Below are positions 8,522-19,659 of a stretch of 64,000 bases of DNA, piece by piece (the stretch's first letter is position 1; the number at the start of each line of letters is the position of its first letter). The notes under the pieces were generated by a model. That model did not search any database and was not told where the DNA came from. It saw nothing but the letters and a program-made list of their open reading frames with translations. This DNA comes from Lactobacillus sp. ESL0791. Lineage in GTDB: Bacteria; Bacillota; Bacilli; Lactobacillales; Lactobacillaceae. The DNA lies in the NCBI RefSeq assembly GCF_029433255.1, contig NZ_JAQTHU010000001.1, positions 1,116,001 through 1,180,000 on the forward strand. The letters are read 5' to 3'. Made by a program: the position numbers and the translations under genes.

Positions 8522-9409
8522 TTATTTTCTAAAAAGCAAGTGGCCCTGTTTCTGCTTATAGGTAAAACCTTCCCCCAATGCTTCGTGAACATCAATAATG
8601 CTGACAAAGGCATTGGGATCTTCACGGCTAATTAAATTTTTGATTGTGGTAACCTCTCTTGGGGAAACGACTACATAGATAACCGGCCGCTCTTTCTTTT
8701 GGTAGCCGCCCATTGCCTTAAAGTAGGTGAAGCCGCGGTCCAGTTTTAGATCAATCATCTGTCCAATTTTTTCATAATTATCCGAAATAATCAACACCCC
8801 TTTTGCCGTGTATGCACCTTGCTGAACCGTGTCCATAACTCTTGAAAGGATAAATGAAGCAAGCAGGGTATACATCATGTGTTTGAGATCAAGGTAAGAA
8901 AGGGAAACGATCAGAACCAGGGCATCACACATCAACAGCAGCTGGCCCGAGGGGATACCGAATTTCATTTGTCCAATTCGCGCGATAATATCGCTGCCAC
9001 CCGATGTGCCGTGATAACGGAAGACTAATCCTAAGCCAATGCCGGATAAAGTTCCTGCAAGAATAGCCGACAAGAAGAGGTCGTGTTCAAGGTTTAATTG
9101 ATATATAATAGGTATTAACCGCCAGAACCACAAGAAAAATGATAAGCAAAGTGTTCCCCAAATTGTGTAGCTTAACAGGCGCTTGCCCATAAAACGGTAG
9201 CCAAGAAGAAGCAGGGGTATATTTAAAATCAGCGAGGATAGTCCCATATTTATGCCCCAGAAGTGTTTGAGCAGCAGGGAAATTCCGCTGATACCGCCAT
9301 CGGCCAATTTGTTGGGGACAGAGATCATATCCAAGCTTAAGCCATAAATTGCGCAGCCAAGGGCAATCATCAATAATTCAAAAATGGTTTTGGAATTAAT
9401 TTTTTGCAT
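8522..9409 (-). CDS. YitT family membrane protein
   Basis: A 295-residue protein with five to six predicted membrane helices in the first ~190 residues (YitT/DUF161) and a C-terminal cytoplasmic DUF2179 domain (about residues 205-290, ending with VVSPREVTTIKNLISREDPNAF). Family motifs such as KLADGGISGIS near the start and GTSGGSDIIARI in the middle are present. YitT proteins are widespread in Firmicutes and no transport substrate is established. It stands alone on the minus strand between two plus-strand genes. Confidence 0.88.
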   Translation of the reverse strand: MQKINSKTIFELLMIALGCAIYGLSLDMISVPNKLADGGISGISLLLKHFWGINMGLSSLILNIPLLLLGYRFMGKRLLSYTIWGTLCLSFFLWFWRLIPIIYQLNLEHDLFLSAILAGTLSGIGLGLVFRYHGTSGGSDIIARIGQMKFGIPSGQLLLMCDALVLIVSLSYLDLKHMMYTLLASFILSRVMDTVQQGAYTAKGVLIISDNYEKIGQMIDLKLDRGFTYFKAMGGYQKKERPVIYVVVSPREVTTIKNLISREDPNAFVSIIDVHEALGEGFTYKQKQGHLLFRK

Positions 9410-9482
9410 AATAAATCCTTTTTTTATTTAAACATAAGATATTTTCTAATAGTATTTAAAATGAACGAGTTGAAAACAAATA

Positions 9483-10694
9483 ATGAAGATAGAAAATTTA
9501 CCAAGTATTTTTACGAAGGCATTACCAGTTCTTGAGCAGCTTGAAAATGCCGGCTTTGAGGCCTATTTTGTCGGCGGGGCTGTGCGCGATTTACTGCTAA
9601 AAAGACATATTCACGACATTGATATTGCCACAAGCGCCTATCCAGAAGAAGTTAAAAAGCTTTTTCCTAAAACAATTGATACAGGGATAAAGCATGGTAC
9701 CGTTACGGTACTGTATGCTGGTGGCAGCTACGAAATAACGACCTTTAGAACCGAATCCGGTTATCAGGATTACCGGCGTCCCGATCACGTTACCTTTGTC
9801 CAGAATTTAAGTGAAGACTTAAAAAGGCGTGATTTTACAATCAACGCTCTGGCAATGAATACCCAAGGCGAAATAATTGATTTGTTTGACGGAATTAATG
9901 ACTTGCAGAAGCGCTTGATCAAGGCAGTAGGCGATCCCGAACAGAGATTTCATGAGGATGCCTTGCGAATGATGCGTGCCGTGCGCTTCATGAGTCAGCT
10001 GAAGTTTTCGCTTGCGGATGAAACTAAGCGGGCGGTGCTGGTAAACCACAAATTATTACGAAAAATATCGGTTGAACGAATCCGTGATGAATTTGTCAAA
10101 ATGGGTGTGGGCCCTGATTCGCGTGCAGCCTTTAATGTTTTTTTAGAGACAAAATTGAGCGAGGATGTGCCGGCGTTTGCCGGTGAGAGTGACTCACTGA
10201 AAGTTTATCCGCAATTAAAATTTAGTCCTTCGCTAGAAACCAGCTTGTGGTCGGTAATCATTATTATTTTGAAAATTCCCAATGAACAAATTGGGCAGTT
10301 CATGCATGAATGGAAAAATTCCAATGCAATGACGACTGACGTGGAGCAGATTGTTGCCCTGTTTGACTTACTGTCCGATCGCAGTCCAAGCGATTACGAA
10401 CTGTTTACCGCTGGTAAAAGCACCTTGTTAAATGCAATTGATGTTGCCCATATTTTAGGGCAGCCGATTGACTCCAAGGCGTTAGTTGACCGCTATGTTG
10501 CGCTGCCAATTAAGGCCACCAGTGAACTAGCGATTGATGGTCGCTTTTTGATTGAGCGGGGAGTAAAGCCTGGCCCCCAGCTAGGGCAAATACTGACTAC
10601 AATTAAAGAGGAAGTTGTCAATGGCCAGCTTGAAAATAGTAAGGAAGCAATTACCGCTTTTTTAAAAAGAAAACAGATTCTAAACGTAAAATAA
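9483..10694 (+). CDS. cca: CCA tRNA nucleotidyltransferase
   Basis: It adds or repairs the 3' CCA end of tRNAs. The class II nucleotidyltransferase head domain is clear: [11 protein letters not shown] at about residues 30-40, metal-binding HDIDIAT (DxD) at 46-52, and [12 protein letters not shown] with the neck motif [12 protein letters not shown]. Length 403 fits the Gram-positive type. The ATG at 9483 agrees with family N-termini, although only a weak Shine-Dalgarno precedes it. The last 15 bases overlap the 3' end of the convergent hemolysin III gene. Confidence 0.96.
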   Translation: MKIENLPSIFTKALPVLEQLENAGFEAYFVGGAVRDLLLKRHIHDIDIATSAYPEEVKKLFPKTIDTGIKHGTVTVLYAGGSYEITTFRTESGYQDYRRPDHVTFVQNLSEDLKRRDFTINALAMNTQGEIIDLFDGINDLQKRLIKAVGDPEQRFHEDALRMMRAVRFMSQLKFSLADETKRAVLVNHKLLRKISVERIRDEFVKMGVGPDSRAAFNVFLETKLSEDVPAFAGESDSLKVYPQLKFSPSLETSLWSVIIIILKIPNEQIGQFMHEWKNSNAMTTDVEQIVALFDLLSDRSPSDYELFTAGKSTLLNAIDVAHILGQPIDSKALVDRYVALPIKATSELAIDGRFLIERGVKPGPQLGQILTTIKEEVVNGQLENSKEAITAFLKRKQILNVK

Positions 10695-11345
10695 AACTGA
10701 AAAGTACATCAGCATTGATCCCAGCATTACAAAGAGGTGCCAGATAACGTGGATAAAGGGCACATTTTGCATGGAATACAAAATTGCGCCCACCGTGTAG
10801 GCAATCCCGCCACTTACCAAAAGCCAGAAACCGACTGGGCTTAGTCGCACGTACAAGTAACTGGCTGACAGAATGACAAGCCAGCCCATGGCAACGTAAA
10901 GAATGGTGTCCAGGATGACATGCTTGCCTCGATTAAAAATATAATAAATAATGCCAAAAATAGTTAGGCCCCAGATTAAAATAAATAAGGTCCATCCCCA
11001 AGTACCGCCGATTGCCACTAGCGAATATGGTGTGTAGGAGCCGGCGATTAACAGGAAAATTGACGAATGGTCAAAAATCTGAAAAACATTTCTAGCCTTG
11101 GTAAAAATCAGGCTGTGAAATAAGGTTGAGAAAAGATACAGCAGAACCAAGCAGGAACCGTAAATCGTGAACGTAACGACGCGCAGGGCACTGCCGGTTG
11201 ATGCTGCCTTAACAATTAAAATGACTAATCCGGCCACAGCGAGACAAAAACCGATGCCATGGGTCACTGCACTGAGGGTATTATCTAAAATGTGGTAGGC
11301 TTTTGACCTTGTCTTGGGTTTTTGCCACAGTTGTAAAATTTTCAT
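10680..11345 (-). CDS. Hemolysin III family (PAQR) membrane protein
   Basis: A 221-residue protein with seven predicted membrane helices, of the PAQR/hemolysin III (YqfA) family. Family-typical residues are [12 protein letters not shown] near residue 34, the FHSLIF and [16 protein letters not shown] segments, and the C-terminal [11 protein letters not shown], whose histidines form the putative metal site. The name is historical; a hydrolase-like role is suspected for the family, and haemolysis should not be assumed. It is convergent with cca and overlaps it by 15 bases. Confidence 0.9.
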   Translation of the reverse strand: MKILQLWQKPKTRSKAYHILDNTLSAVTHGIGFCLAVAGLVILIVKAASTGSALRVVTFTIYGSCLVLLYLFSTLFHSLIFTKARNVFQIFDHSSIFLLIAGSYTPYSLVAIGGTWGWTLFILIWGLTIFGIIYYIFNRGKHVILDTILYVAMGWLVILSASYLYVRLSPVGFWLLVSGGIAYTVGAILYSMQNVPFIHVIWHLFVMLGSMLMYFSVLFYV

Positions 11346-11387
11346 TTATTATTCAGTCCAATCAATTTCTTTTTTTTAATAATTTTT

Positions 11388-11396
11388 TGCTATAAT
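11388..11396 (+). promoter_or_regulatory. Promoter of the degV-yozE unit
   Basis: Extended -10 box TGCTATAAT; the -35 position is only T-rich. Confidence 0.6.
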
Positions 11397-11466
11397 AGCT
11401 TGTAAGTGATTTGGTCATATTCTAACATAAAATTAAAACAACATTTTAGAATTGAGGACGCAAACG

Positions 11467-12330
11467 TTGACAAAGATAAAAATTATGACGGATTCTTCAG
11501 TGCAATTAACACCTGAAGAAATTGAAAAATATAATATTACGGTGATTCCGTTGTCGATTATGATTGATGATCATACCTATACAGATGGGGTGGACATTAG
11601 TCGGCATGAATTTGTACTCAAGATGATGAAGGCAAAAGAACTGCCTAAGACTAGTCAGCCGCCAATTGGGCGAATTGTTGAAACGATTAAAAAGTTGACT
11701 GCTGATGGCAGTGATGTGATCGGGATTTTTATCGGCAAGGCACTGAGCGGCACTGTGATTGCGGCAAAGCAGGCAGTTGAACTTACAGGAACTGCGGATA
11801 AGGTGCATTTAATTGACTCACAGATAACAGATCGGGCCGAAGGCTTCCAAGTCCTGACAGCCGCACGTGATATTGCTAAGGGAAAAGGCGTCAAGGAAAT
11901 TCTCGCACACGTTGAACAAATTCAAAAATCAGAAAAACTGCGGATGATGATTGTTAATTTAGAGAATATTGTTAAAGGTGGCCGTCTTGGCCCTGTTTCT
12001 GGTAAGATTGCCAGTTTTTTAAACATTCGTATTGAGCTGCAAATGCCTGATGGCAAGCTGATAGTTGCTAAAAAGGGTCGCGGAAAGAAATTTACCCGTG
12101 CATTTGATGAACGGGTGTTAGCCGATATTGCGGCTAATAAAGGTAAGGTTTCTGAGGTGGGCATCTCTTACGTATCTGCTGGCGAAACTGCTCCCGAGAA
12201 TCTGCTTGAATTTAAACGGCGGATTGAAGAGATTGACAGCACGATTGATGTTTTGGTCAGAGAAACGAGTCCGGCAATTGCTACCCACGCGGGTTTAGAT
12301 GCGTATGCAGTTCTTTATTATACGGAGTAA
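11467..12330 (+). CDS. DegV family fatty acid-binding protein
   Basis: DegV (FakB-like) proteins bind a fatty acid in a deep pocket and may present it to a FakA kinase. The 287-residue product has the family start IKIMTDSSVQLTPEEIEKY, the fatty-acid headgroup motif KTSQPPIG, and the GGRLGPVSGKIASFLNI segment. The start is TTG at 11467, ten bases after GAGG (11454-11457); another TTG at 11452 would overlap that motif. It shares a transcript with yozE. A second DegV paralogue lies at 33295-34173. Confidence 0.92.
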   Translation: MTKIKIMTDSSVQLTPEEIEKYNITVIPLSIMIDDHTYTDGVDISRHEFVLKMMKAKELPKTSQPPIGRIVETIKKLTADGSDVIGIFIGKALSGTVIAAKQAVELTGTADKVHLIDSQITDRAEGFQVLTAARDIAKGKGVKEILAHVEQIQKSEKLRMMIVNLENIVKGGRLGPVSGKIASFLNIRIELQMPDGKLIVAKKGRGKKFTRAFDERVLADIAANKGKVSEVGISYVSAGETAPENLLEFKRRIEEIDSTIDVLVRETSPAIATHAGLDAYAVLYYTE

Positions 12331-12335
12331 ACTAG

Positions 12336-12566
12336 ATGGCTTATCGAGAAAGTTTTTACCGTTTTTTGATGACGCAAAGGGACCCAGATTCAAGTGATGA
12401 TATTGCGCAGTTTGCTAACAATGCGGAGCACGATTTGAGTTTTCCCAAGCAGGAGCAAAATTATGAAAAATTATCAAATTATTTAGAACTGAATGCGGGC
12501 TATTTGCCTAGCATGACCATTTTTGATCAGGCTTATCAACTGTATAAAGAAAAAATGGCATACTGA
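12336..12566 (+). CDS. YozE family (UPF0346) protein
   Basis: A 76-residue protein matching the UPF0346/YozE family, a small SAM-like helical fold with no known activity. The sequence carries the family pattern [13 protein letters not shown] near the start and LSFPKQ plus the [12 protein letters not shown] segment. Its Shine-Dalgarno (GGAG) lies at the stop of degV five bases upstream, so the two are coupled. Confidence 0.88.
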   Translation: MAYRESFYRFLMTQRDPDSSDDIAQFANNAEHDLSFPKQEQNYEKLSNYLELNAGYLPSMTIFDQAYQLYKEKMAY

Positions 12567-12567
12567 C

Positions 12568-12594
12568 AAAGGCCAAGTAGTTGGGCCTTTTTTA
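12568..12594 (+). terminator. Terminator after yozE
   Basis: Stem AAAGGCC..AA / TT.GGCCTTT followed by further T residues. Confidence 0.85.
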
Positions 12595-12611
12595 ATGAAA
12601 AGAGAGCAATA

Positions 12612-13451
12612 ATGTCGAATATTCAGTGGTATCCTGGGCATATGAATAAGGCGCGCAACCAGCTTGAAGAAAAGATGGGTTTGATTGATGTCGTAGTTGA
12701 GGTACTTGATGCCCGCATTCCCCAGGCATCGCGCAACCCGCTGATTGAAAAGCTGGTGGCGGGAAAGCCGCACCTTATTATTTTGAATAAGGCCGATTTA
12801 GCCGATCCGGTGCTGACGAAATTGTGGCAGAAAAAATTGCAGGCTCCTGGTAAATTTGTGATGGCCTTAGATTCACTGCACACGACCAAGATGCAGGTTT
12901 TGGTTAAAATGATTAAAAAAGCGGCCATGACTAAGGTGGAAAAATTGCAGCAAAAAGGAGCAGCCACACCAACAATCAGGATTGCCCTAGTTGGTGTCCC
13001 CAATTGCGGCAAGTCGACCATCATTAACCGTTTAGTTGGCCGTAATGCAGCTGCGGTTGGCAATAAGCCTGGGGTAACCAAGGGGCAAACGTGGCTCAAA
13101 ACACAATCCAATATTCAAATTTTGGATACACCGGGAATTTTGTGGCCTAAGTTTGATGAGCAGGAAGTGGGCTACAAGCTGGCTGCTTTTGGTGCAATCA
13201 AGGACAGTATTTTTCATGCAGATGATGTTGCATTGTTTGTTGTTAAAAATTTACGCAAATATTATCCATCTGCCTTGTGTAAATTTGCCCGTACTAGCAA
13301 AGAACAGTTAGTCAATATTTCTGATCCGGACTTGTTACTGGCAATGACGGAAGTATACGGGATGCGGGATGAGTATGACCGTTTTTCGCTTTATATGCTG
13401 CAGCGCTTGCGCAAAGGTAAAATTGGAAGGATTTCTTTGGACCGGGTATGA
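12612..13451 (+). CDS. rbgA: Ribosome biogenesis GTPase RbgA (YlqF)
   Basis: RbgA is a circularly permuted GTPase that acts late in 50S subunit assembly. The motif order shows the permutation: G4 (LNKADLAD, about residue 57) comes before G1 (GVPNCGKST, about 130) and G3 (DTPGILWP, about 177). The N-terminus [11 protein letters not shown] is diagnostic. At 279 residues it has the normal length. The final ATGA overlaps the rnhB start by four bases, the same arrangement as in Bacillus. Confidence 0.97.
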   Translation: MSNIQWYPGHMNKARNQLEEKMGLIDVVVEVLDARIPQASRNPLIEKLVAGKPHLIILNKADLADPVLTKLWQKKLQAPGKFVMALDSLHTTKMQVLVKMIKKAAMTKVEKLQQKGAATPTIRIALVGVPNCGKSTIINRLVGRNAAAVGNKPGVTKGQTWLKTQSNIQILDTPGILWPKFDEQEVGYKLAAFGAIKDSIFHADDVALFVVKNLRKYYPSALCKFARTSKEQLVNISDPDLLLAMTEVYGMRDEYDRFSLYMLQRLRKGKIGRISLDRV

Positions 13452-14212
13452 CAATCAATGAAATAAAAGCTTTGTTAAAAGATGGCAAGGCAACAGCAGA
13501 AGAGTTGACTGCTTGGAGTCGGGACAGCCGCAGCGGCGTTCAAAAGCTGCTTGCAGCTTATCACAGTCGTCAAGAAAAGCTGCAGAAGAAGCGGGAAGCA
13601 TTTTTGCATCGTTTTGGCTATGAAAAAAAGTTTTGGGAGAAACACCAGCTGGTTGCTGGTGTTGACGAAGTTGGTCGCGGACCGCTAGCGGGTCCTGTAG
13701 TGACGGCGGCGGTAATACTTGATGAAAACTTTGACTTGTTAGATGTCAATGATTCTAAAAAATTGAGCCCTAAGCAAAGATTAGAATTGTACCCCTTGAT
13801 TTTGCAGGAAGCTGTCAGTGTCGGCATTGGCTTAAAAGGTCCAGAGGTAATTGACCAAATCAATATTTATGAAGCAGATCGGTTAGCGATGGCCCAGGCA
13901 GTAAATGCTTTGGATAAAAAACCGGATGTGCTTATTGTTGATGCAATGGATGTGCCGGTTACAATTCCGCAAGTGCGGCTAATCAAGGGTGATTCCAAAT
14001 CCAATTCTGTTGCTGCGGCCTCGATTATTGCCAAGGTTTTCCGAGATCGGCTGATGGCGGATTATGCTAAAATTTACCCGCAGTACGATTTTGCGCATAA
14101 TGCGGGTTATGGCACAGCCACGCACATTGCTGCACTAAAAAAATACGGGCCGACACCTATTCACCGCAAAACTTTTGCACCGGTAAGTGAGCTGCTGGGT
14201 AAGCAAAGATAA
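13448..14212 (+). CDS. rnhB: Ribonuclease HII
   Basis: It cleaves RNA in RNA-DNA hybrids and starts removal of ribonucleotides misincorporated in DNA. The catalytic core begins at about residue 72 with [17 protein letters not shown] (Asp and Glu of the DEDD site), then [12 protein letters not shown] and the third acidic residue in LIVDAMDV, with [18 protein letters not shown] after it. The 70-residue N-terminal extension is common in Gram-positive RNase HII. It is coupled to rbgA by a four-base overlap. Confidence 0.97.
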   Translation: MTINEIKALLKDGKATAEELTAWSRDSRSGVQKLLAAYHSRQEKLQKKREAFLHRFGYEKKFWEKHQLVAGVDEVGRGPLAGPVVTAAVILDENFDLLDVNDSKKLSPKQRLELYPLILQEAVSVGIGLKGPEVIDQINIYEADRLAMAQAVNALDKKPDVLIVDAMDVPVTIPQVRLIKGDSKSNSVAAASIIAKVFRDRLMADYAKIYPQYDFAHNAGYGTATHIAALKKYGPTPIHRKTFAPVSELLGKQR

Positions 14213-14268
14213 TTTTAAATAAAAATATTAACCTCTTTTTACGTACTTACGTTTAGGAGGCTTTTTCT

Positions 14269-15135
14269 ATGAAAATAACGGATTTTTTATTACGCCTAAA
14301 ATTGCAAAAGGGTATTGGTTATGTCAAACTGCTGCAAATTGCCGGTCAACTGGATACGGACGAGGTGACACTTGAGCTGATTAACCATTTACCGCTACCA
14401 GAAGCATTGTTAACTGCCAGCCGCAATGCCTTTAATGACCAAAAAGCTGCTAAGATGGCAGAGTGCATTAGCAAGCAGTGCACTGTAATTAGTTTTTTTG
14501 ATGAGCTTTATCCGGAGAAGTTGCGGCAAATCTATCAGCCGCCGCTTATTTTATTTGCCCGCGGCGACCTGTCACTATTGCAGCAAGAAATTATCACGAT
14601 TGTTGGCTCTCGACTGGCGTCTGACTATAGCAGGACGGTGATTAACAAATTAGTGCCAAATTTAATAAAAAAGAAATTTGTGATTGCCAGTGGGCTTGCT
14701 AAAGGTGTAGACTCAATGGCGCATATTGCTGCTTTAAACAATAATGGAAAAACTATCGCTGTTGTTGGCAATGGCTTAAACCATTATTATCCAATGCAGA
14801 ATCATGTGATTCAAGAAGAAATCATCAAAAAAGGACTGCTTTTAAGCGAATATCTGCCGGACACGCCGCCGCGACCTTTTCGATTTCCCGAACGTAATCG
14901 AATTTTGGCAGGCTTATCAAAAAGTGTTATCGTAACAGAAGCAAAGGAAAGATCTGGTTCCTTAATCACGGCTAATTTGGCTTTACAGGAAAACCGCAAT
15001 GTCTATGCGGTTCCGGGGCCAATCACTAGTCAGTTGTCCGCAGGTCCCAATAGGCTGATCGAAGCGGGTGCCAGTCCCATTGTTGATTTTGAATTTAAAG
15101 AGGACAAATTTTTCACCTTATCAGAGGCTAAATAA
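14269..15135 (+). CDS. dprA: DNA processing protein DprA (Smf)
   Basis: DprA protects incoming single-stranded DNA during transformation and loads RecA. The Rossmann-like domain includes TIVGSRLASDYSR (about residue 110), IASGLAKGVDSMAHIAAL, AVVGNGLNHYYP and the EAKERSGSLITANLALQ stretch. The N-terminal ~60 residues are helical; the C-terminal winged helix seen in some homologues is absent, leaving 288 residues. GGAGG precedes the ATG by eight bases and lies in the right arm of a weak hairpin (14232-14260). The rnhB-dprA-topA order is conserved in Firmicutes. Confidence 0.96.
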   Translation: MKITDFLLRLKLQKGIGYVKLLQIAGQLDTDEVTLELINHLPLPEALLTASRNAFNDQKAAKMAECISKQCTVISFFDELYPEKLRQIYQPPLILFARGDLSLLQQEIITIVGSRLASDYSRTVINKLVPNLIKKKFVIASGLAKGVDSMAHIAALNNNGKTIAVVGNGLNHYYPMQNHVIQEEIIKKGLLLSEYLPDTPPRPFRFPERNRILAGLSKSVIVTEAKERSGSLITANLALQENRNVYAVPGPITSQLSAGPNRLIEAGASPIVDFEFKEDKFFTLSEAK

Positions 15136-15145
15136 AAAGAAAGAT

Positions 15146-15173
15146 TTGACAATTTAGTGTAAGGTATTTTATT
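15146..15173 (+). promoter_or_regulatory. Probable topA promoter
   Basis: A consensus -35 TTGACA (15146-15151) with TTTATT sixteen bases later (15168-15173). The -10 is weak. Confidence 0.5.
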
Positions 15174-15218
15174 CTCAGAATAGCGTTTTAAAAAATAAAT
15201 TTATTAAGGAGGCAGTGA

Positions 15219-17324
15219 ATGCCTACTAAGACAAGTAAGAGTAGAAATAAAAAGAATTTGGTGATTGTCGAATCTCCGGCTAAGGCGAAAACAATTGAAA
15301 AATATTTGGGCCGAAATTACCGGGTGATTGCATCTAAGGGCCATATTCGTGATCTGCCGAAATCACAGATGGGCATTGATTTCGATAATAATTACAAGCC
15401 GAAGTATATTTCCATTCGTGGCAAGGGCGATACAATTAAAGAGTTAAAGAGTGAAGCTAAAAAAGCAAAACAAGTCTATTTGGCCTCCGACCCCGACCGT
15501 GAAGGTGAAGCAATTGCCTGGCACGTAGCTCACGCCTTAAATCTGGACGATCAGGCGCAAAATCGGGTGACTTTTAATGAAGTAACCAAGGATGCGGTTA
15601 AAAATAGCTTTAAGCATCCCCGTTCGATTGACATGGATACGGTTAATGCCCAGCAGGCGCGGCGGATTCTTGACCGGATCGTGGGTTATTCGCTGTCACC
15701 AATTTTATGGGCTAAAGTGAAAAAGGGTCTTAGTGCCGGAAGGGTGCAGTCTGTTGCCCTGAAACTGGTAATTGACCGGGAAAAGGAAATCAAGAGTTTT
15801 AAACCCGAAGAGTATTGGACGATTGATGCGGAATTTAAGAAGGCCCGCAAACAATTTAAGTCTCAATTTTGGGGAATCAATGGCAAGAAACAGGAGCTTC
15901 CGAATAATGAAGCTGTTAAGAAAGTTTTAGCCAAGATTGACAAAAAACAGGATTTTGAAGTTATTAAGGTTGTCAGCCGCGAAAGAAGACGACAGCCAGC
16001 AGCGCCTTTTACCACCTCCACGATGCAGCAGGAGGCCAATAAGCGTCTGAATTATCGGACAAGACGGACAATGTCAATTGCCCAGCAGCTGTATGAAGGA
16101 ATTAACCTAGGTAACCGTCAGGGAACAGTCGGTTTGATCACTTATATGCGGACGGATTCCAAGCGAACATCGCCGGTTGCTCAGGCCGAAGCTTCCAAGT
16201 TTTTGCACGAGCAATATGGTGCCGAATATGCTTCTAAGAATCCGCGGCATTTTAAAAATCAAGAGGATGCTCAGGATGCCCACGAGGCGATCCGGCCGAC
16301 AAGTGTTTACCGTACACCAGAATCGTTAAAGAAAATTTTGACGACGGAGCAGTATCGTCTATACAAATTAATCTGGTCACGCTTTTTGGCGAGTGAAATG
16401 ACACCGGCGGTTTACGACACTGTTCGTGCTGATATTGAGCAAAATGGGGTTATCTTTAGAACCACCGGCTCCAAGATGAAATTTGCTGGTTTTACTAAGG
16501 TGTACGATAACCAGCAAGAGAAAAACGTTGAGCTGCCCGACCTTAACGAAGGCGACAAGGTTAAATTGGCTAAATCCGATAACAAACAGCACTTTACCTT
16601 GCCGCCTGCCCGTTATACAGAGGCGAGTCTGGTTCACGCGCTAGAAGAAAATGGCGTTGGCCGGCCATCCACCTATGCGCCAACAATTGATACGATTCAG
16701 CGCCGTTACTATGTTAAATTAGAAGCCAAATCGATTGTGCCAACTGAATTAGGGGAAATTGTCGACAATTTAATTGAAAAGTTCTTTCCCGATATTGTTA
16801 ATATTGATTTTACGGCGCAGCTTGAAACTGATCTGGATCAAGTTGAAGACGGTAAAAAGAATTGGGTTAAGGTGATCGATAAGTATTATCATCCTTTTAA
16901 GAAAGAATTGGACAAGGCTGATTCGGAAATTGAGAAGGTCCAGATCAAGGATGAGCCAGCAGGCTTTAACTGTGATATTTGCGGTGCCCCAATGCTGATT
17001 AAGATGGGGCGTTATGGCAAGTTTTATGCTTGTTCCCGCTTCCCAGACTGCCGCAATACCAAACCAATTGTTAAAAAAGTGGGGGTAATTTGTCCTAAGT
17101 GTGGTAAGGGGGACGTGGTTGAAAAGAAATCCAAACGCAACCGTAAATTTTATGGTTGCTCCCGTTACCCAGACTGTGACTTTGTTTCTTGGGATCAGCC
17201 GATTGGCCGTAATTGTCCAAACGACGGGCACTTTTTGGTGCAGAAAAAGACCAAAAATGGACTTGTTATTCTCTGTCCTAATGGTGATTATCGTGAAGAG
17301 CCGAAGGAAAAAGAGGATAGTTAA
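15219..17324 (+). CDS. topA: DNA topoisomerase I
   Basis: This type IA topoisomerase relaxes negative supercoils. The 701-residue protein begins with the Toprim domain ([18 protein letters not shown] at residues 11-28; metal site [14 protein letters not shown] near 93). The active-site tyrosine is in [10 protein letters not shown] near residue 310. The C-terminus holds two four-cysteine zinc ribbons (CDICG..CSRFPDC and [12 protein letters not shown]) and a degenerate third one. AAGGAGG precedes the ATG. Confidence 0.97.
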   Translation: MPTKTSKSRNKKNLVIVESPAKAKTIEKYLGRNYRVIASKGHIRDLPKSQMGIDFDNNYKPKYISIRGKGDTIKELKSEAKKAKQVYLASDPDREGEAIAWHVAHALNLDDQAQNRVTFNEVTKDAVKNSFKHPRSIDMDTVNAQQARRILDRIVGYSLSPILWAKVKKGLSAGRVQSVALKLVIDREKEIKSFKPEEYWTIDAEFKKARKQFKSQFWGINGKKQELPNNEAVKKVLAKIDKKQDFEVIKVVSRERRRQPAAPFTTSTMQQEANKRLNYRTRRTMSIAQQLYEGINLGNRQGTVGLITYMRTDSKRTSPVAQAEASKFLHEQYGAEYASKNPRHFKNQEDAQDAHEAIRPTSVYRTPESLKKILTTEQYRLYKLIWSRFLASEMTPAVYDTVRADIEQNGVIFRTTGSKMKFAGFTKVYDNQQEKNVELPDLNEGDKVKLAKSDNKQHFTLPPARYTEASLVHALEENGVGRPSTYAPTIDTIQRRYYVKLEAKSIVPTELGEIVDNLIEKFFPDIVNIDFTAQLETDLDQVEDGKKNWVKVIDKYYHPFKKELDKADSEIEKVQIKDEPAGFNCDICGAPMLIKMGRYGKFYACSRFPDCRNTKPIVKKVGVICPKCGKGDVVEKKSKRNRKFYGCSRYPDCDFVSWDQPIGRNCPNDGHFLVQKKTKNGLVILCPNGDYREEPKEKEDS

Positions 17325-17345
17325 ATAAAATTAAAAATAAGCAAT

Positions 17346-17380
17346 TATCATCAAATTTTCACTAATTTGATGATATTCTT
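17346..17380 (+). terminator. Probable terminator after topA
   Basis: A 12-bp perfect stem TATCATCAAATT / AATTTGATGATA with a six-base loop; the T tract (TTCTTAT) is poor, so termination may be partial. Confidence 0.6.
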
Positions 17381-17415
17381 ATATTAAGAACAAATTATTA
17401 GCAAAGGAAGTTAAG

Positions 17416-18732
17416 ATGACAGAAACAGTAAGTGTGATTGGCGGGGGTCTGGCTGGCAGTGAGGCCGCCTGGCAACTGGCAAGTCGCGGCATTAAGGTTG
17501 CACTTTATGAAATGCGTCCCAGCAAGCTGACCCCTGCACATAAGACGGGCAATTTGGCTGAACTGGTCTGTACGAATTCGATGCGCTCAGACCAACTATC
17601 AAATGCAGTCGGTTTATTAAAAGAAGAGATGCGGCAGCTTGACTCACTGATTTTACAAGCTGCTGATGCAACCAGAGTACCTGCAGGTGGTGCTTTGGCC
17701 GTTGACCGTGAACAGTTTAGCCAATATGTGACGGCTAAGCTGCATGCATTAGAGAATGTTACATTTCATGATCAAGAAATAACGCAAATTCCCGCTTCTG
17801 GAATTACGATAATTGCTACTGGACCACTAACAAGTGACAGCCTAGCTGAGCAGCTTCAGATTTTTTCGGGGCTTGACAGTCTGCACTTCTTTGATGCAGC
17901 TGCTCCAATCGTTGCCGCCGATTCGATTGATATGGAAGTGGTTTATAAAAAATCGCGTTATGATCGTGGTGAGGCAGCATATTTGAATTGTCCCATGAAT
18001 AAAGCTGAATACGAGAATTTTACCCATAATTTGGTTGAAGCAGAAACAGCTCAGATGCACGGATTTGAAAATAGCGATGTGTTTGAAGGCTGTATGCCGA
18101 TTGAGGTAATGGCCGCAAGAGGTCCCAAGACCATGTTGTTTGGGCCGTTAAAGCCGGTAGGGTTAGAAGATCCGCATACAGGTGAAACACCCTATGCTGT
18201 GGTGCAGTTACGCCAGGATAATGCTGCTGCCTCAATGTATAACATTGTTGGCTTTCAAACACATTTAAAATATGGCGAACAAAAGCGGGTTTTTTCAATG
18301 ATTCCCGGCTTAGAAAATGCTCGGTTTGTCCGCTATGGCAAGATGCACCGCAATACTTACCTGGCATCACCCGAAATTTTGCAGGCCAGTTATGAAAGCA
18401 AAAAACAAGCGGGATTATTCTTTGCGGGACAAATGACCGGGGTTGAAGGCTATGTTGAAAGTGCCGGCAGTGGTCTAGTTGCCGGAATTAATGCTGCAAG
18501 AGAGGCTGTCGGCGAAGAAACTGTGGCTTTTCCCAAAGACACGGCTCTGGGTTCAATGGCCAATTATGTTACAACCACTAGTGCCAAGCATTTTCAGCCG
18601 ATGAACGCGAGCTTTGCCCTCTTGCCTAGTTTGGTAGGTAAAAAAATTCGCAATAAAAAAGAACGCCACGTTAAAATTAGTGAGCGTGGTCTAGCTAGCT
18701 TGGCGAAATTTAAGGCGGAAGTTTTAAAGTAA
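17416..18732 (+). CDS. trmFO: tRNA m5U54 methyltransferase TrmFO
   Basis: This FAD enzyme methylates U54 in the tRNA T-loop with methylene-tetrahydrofolate as carbon donor. The FAD-binding motif [16 protein letters not shown] is at residues 7-22, followed by [22 protein letters not shown], and [21 protein letters not shown] near residue 335 closes the nucleotide site. Length 438 is standard. It is the first gene of the trmFO-xerC-hslV-hslU operon; the next ATG directly abuts its stop. Confidence 0.97.
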   Translation: MTETVSVIGGGLAGSEAAWQLASRGIKVALYEMRPSKLTPAHKTGNLAELVCTNSMRSDQLSNAVGLLKEEMRQLDSLILQAADATRVPAGGALAVDREQFSQYVTAKLHALENVTFHDQEITQIPASGITIIATGPLTSDSLAEQLQIFSGLDSLHFFDAAAPIVAADSIDMEVVYKKSRYDRGEAAYLNCPMNKAEYENFTHNLVEAETAQMHGFENSDVFEGCMPIEVMAARGPKTMLFGPLKPVGLEDPHTGETPYAVVQLRQDNAAASMYNIVGFQTHLKYGEQKRVFSMIPGLENARFVRYGKMHRNTYLASPEILQASYESKKQAGLFFAGQMTGVEGYVESAGSGLVAGINAAREAVGEETVAFPKDTALGSMANYVTTTSAKHFQPMNASFALLPSLVGKKIRNKKERHVKISERGLASLAKFKAEVLK

Positions 18733-19659
18733 ATGGCTAAGGAAGATAAAGAAATTAGCCTGTTTGTGTCATACTTAAAGAATGAGCGCGGATATAGTGC
18801 AAAAACCATTCGGGCATATCAAACTGACCTGGAAGAAATAAAAGCTTTTTGGCAGCAAAATGGCGGCTTTAAAAATTGGCAAAGTATTTCAGCCCGTGAT
18901 GTTGAGGTTTACCTTCAACAACTGGCTGATAAGCGGCTAGCCAGATCTTCCCAACTGCGGAAAATGTCAACGCTGCGCTCTTTTTATCATTTTTTGTTAA
19001 AACGAAAACTGGCAAAAATTGATCCAACGCAAACAATTTCTTTGCGCAGCAAGAACCGGCGCTTGCCGCAATTCTTTTATGATACAGAAATCAAGCAAGT
19101 CTTTTCTTCACTAGAAGGAAGCGAACCGTTAACGGTTCGTAACTTAGCATTATTCAGGTTGTTTTATACAACGGGGATGCGAGTAAGTGAAGTTAGCAGT
19201 CTTATACTAAGACAGGTTGATTTAAGTTTGAAAATTATTCTGGTTCATGGGAAAGGCAAGAAGGACCGTTATGTTGCTTTTGATGATCAGACTAAAGCAG
19301 CTTTAGATAATTATTTGACTGATGCCAGAAAAAAATTACTGGGCAATAAGGAAGATCCAGGAGTTGTTTTTCTAAATAATCAAGGTAAAGCGCTGACAGA
19401 TCGAGGGATTGAATATATTATGCAAAAGGTATTCAATAAAGCTGGAGTCAGCGGTAAGGTTCATCCCCATGAACTGCGGCATACTTTTGCTACGGCGATG
19501 CTCAATAACGGTGCAGATTTACGCAGTGTGCAGGAGCTTTTGGGGCATAGTAATTTATCGACGACCCAGATCTATACCCATGTGACGATGGCACATTTAC
19601 AGGCGGATTATCAGAAATATTTTTTACGTAATAAGAAAACGGATGAGGCAAAAAAATGA
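18733..19659 (+). CDS. xerC: Tyrosine recombinase XerC (CodV type)
   Basis: XerC with XerD resolves chromosome dimers at dif. The 308-residue protein has an N-terminal core-binding domain (about 1-95) and the catalytic domain with all expected residues: Arg in TTGMRVSEV, Lys in HGKGKKDRYV, His-x-x-Arg in HELRHTFAT, His in LGHSNLSTTQIY and the nucleophile Tyr in IYTHV. It sits between trmFO (adjacent) and hslV (ATGA overlap), the same operon as B. subtilis codV. A candidate dif site lies at 30910-30937. Confidence 0.95.
   Translation: MAKEDKEISLFVSYLKNERGYSAKTIRAYQTDLEEIKAFWQQNGGFKNWQSISARDVEVYLQQLADKRLARSSQLRKMSTLRSFYHFLLKRKLAKIDPTQTISLRSKNRRLPQFFYDTEIKQVFSSLEGSEPLTVRNLALFRLFYTTGMRVSEVSSLILRQVDLSLKIILVHGKGKKDRYVAFDDQTKAALDNYLTDARKKLLGNKEDPGVVFLNNQGKALTDRGIEYIMQKVFNKAGVSGKVHPHELRHTFATAMLNNGADLRSVQELLGHSNLSTTQIYTHVTMAHLQADYQKYFLRNKKTDEAKK

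Noticed and set aside
8522..11345. Foreign island from the two minus-strand membrane genes around cca
   Set aside because: Both are common chromosomal families, and base composition by eye does not differ from neighbours.
12623..13111. 162-codon minus-strand frame within rbgA
   Set aside because: Fully antisense to the GTPase motifs and without a ribosome site.
16770..17231. 153-codon minus-strand frame within topA
   Set aside because: It is antisense to conserved zinc-ribbon codons and has no start signal; a shadow frame.
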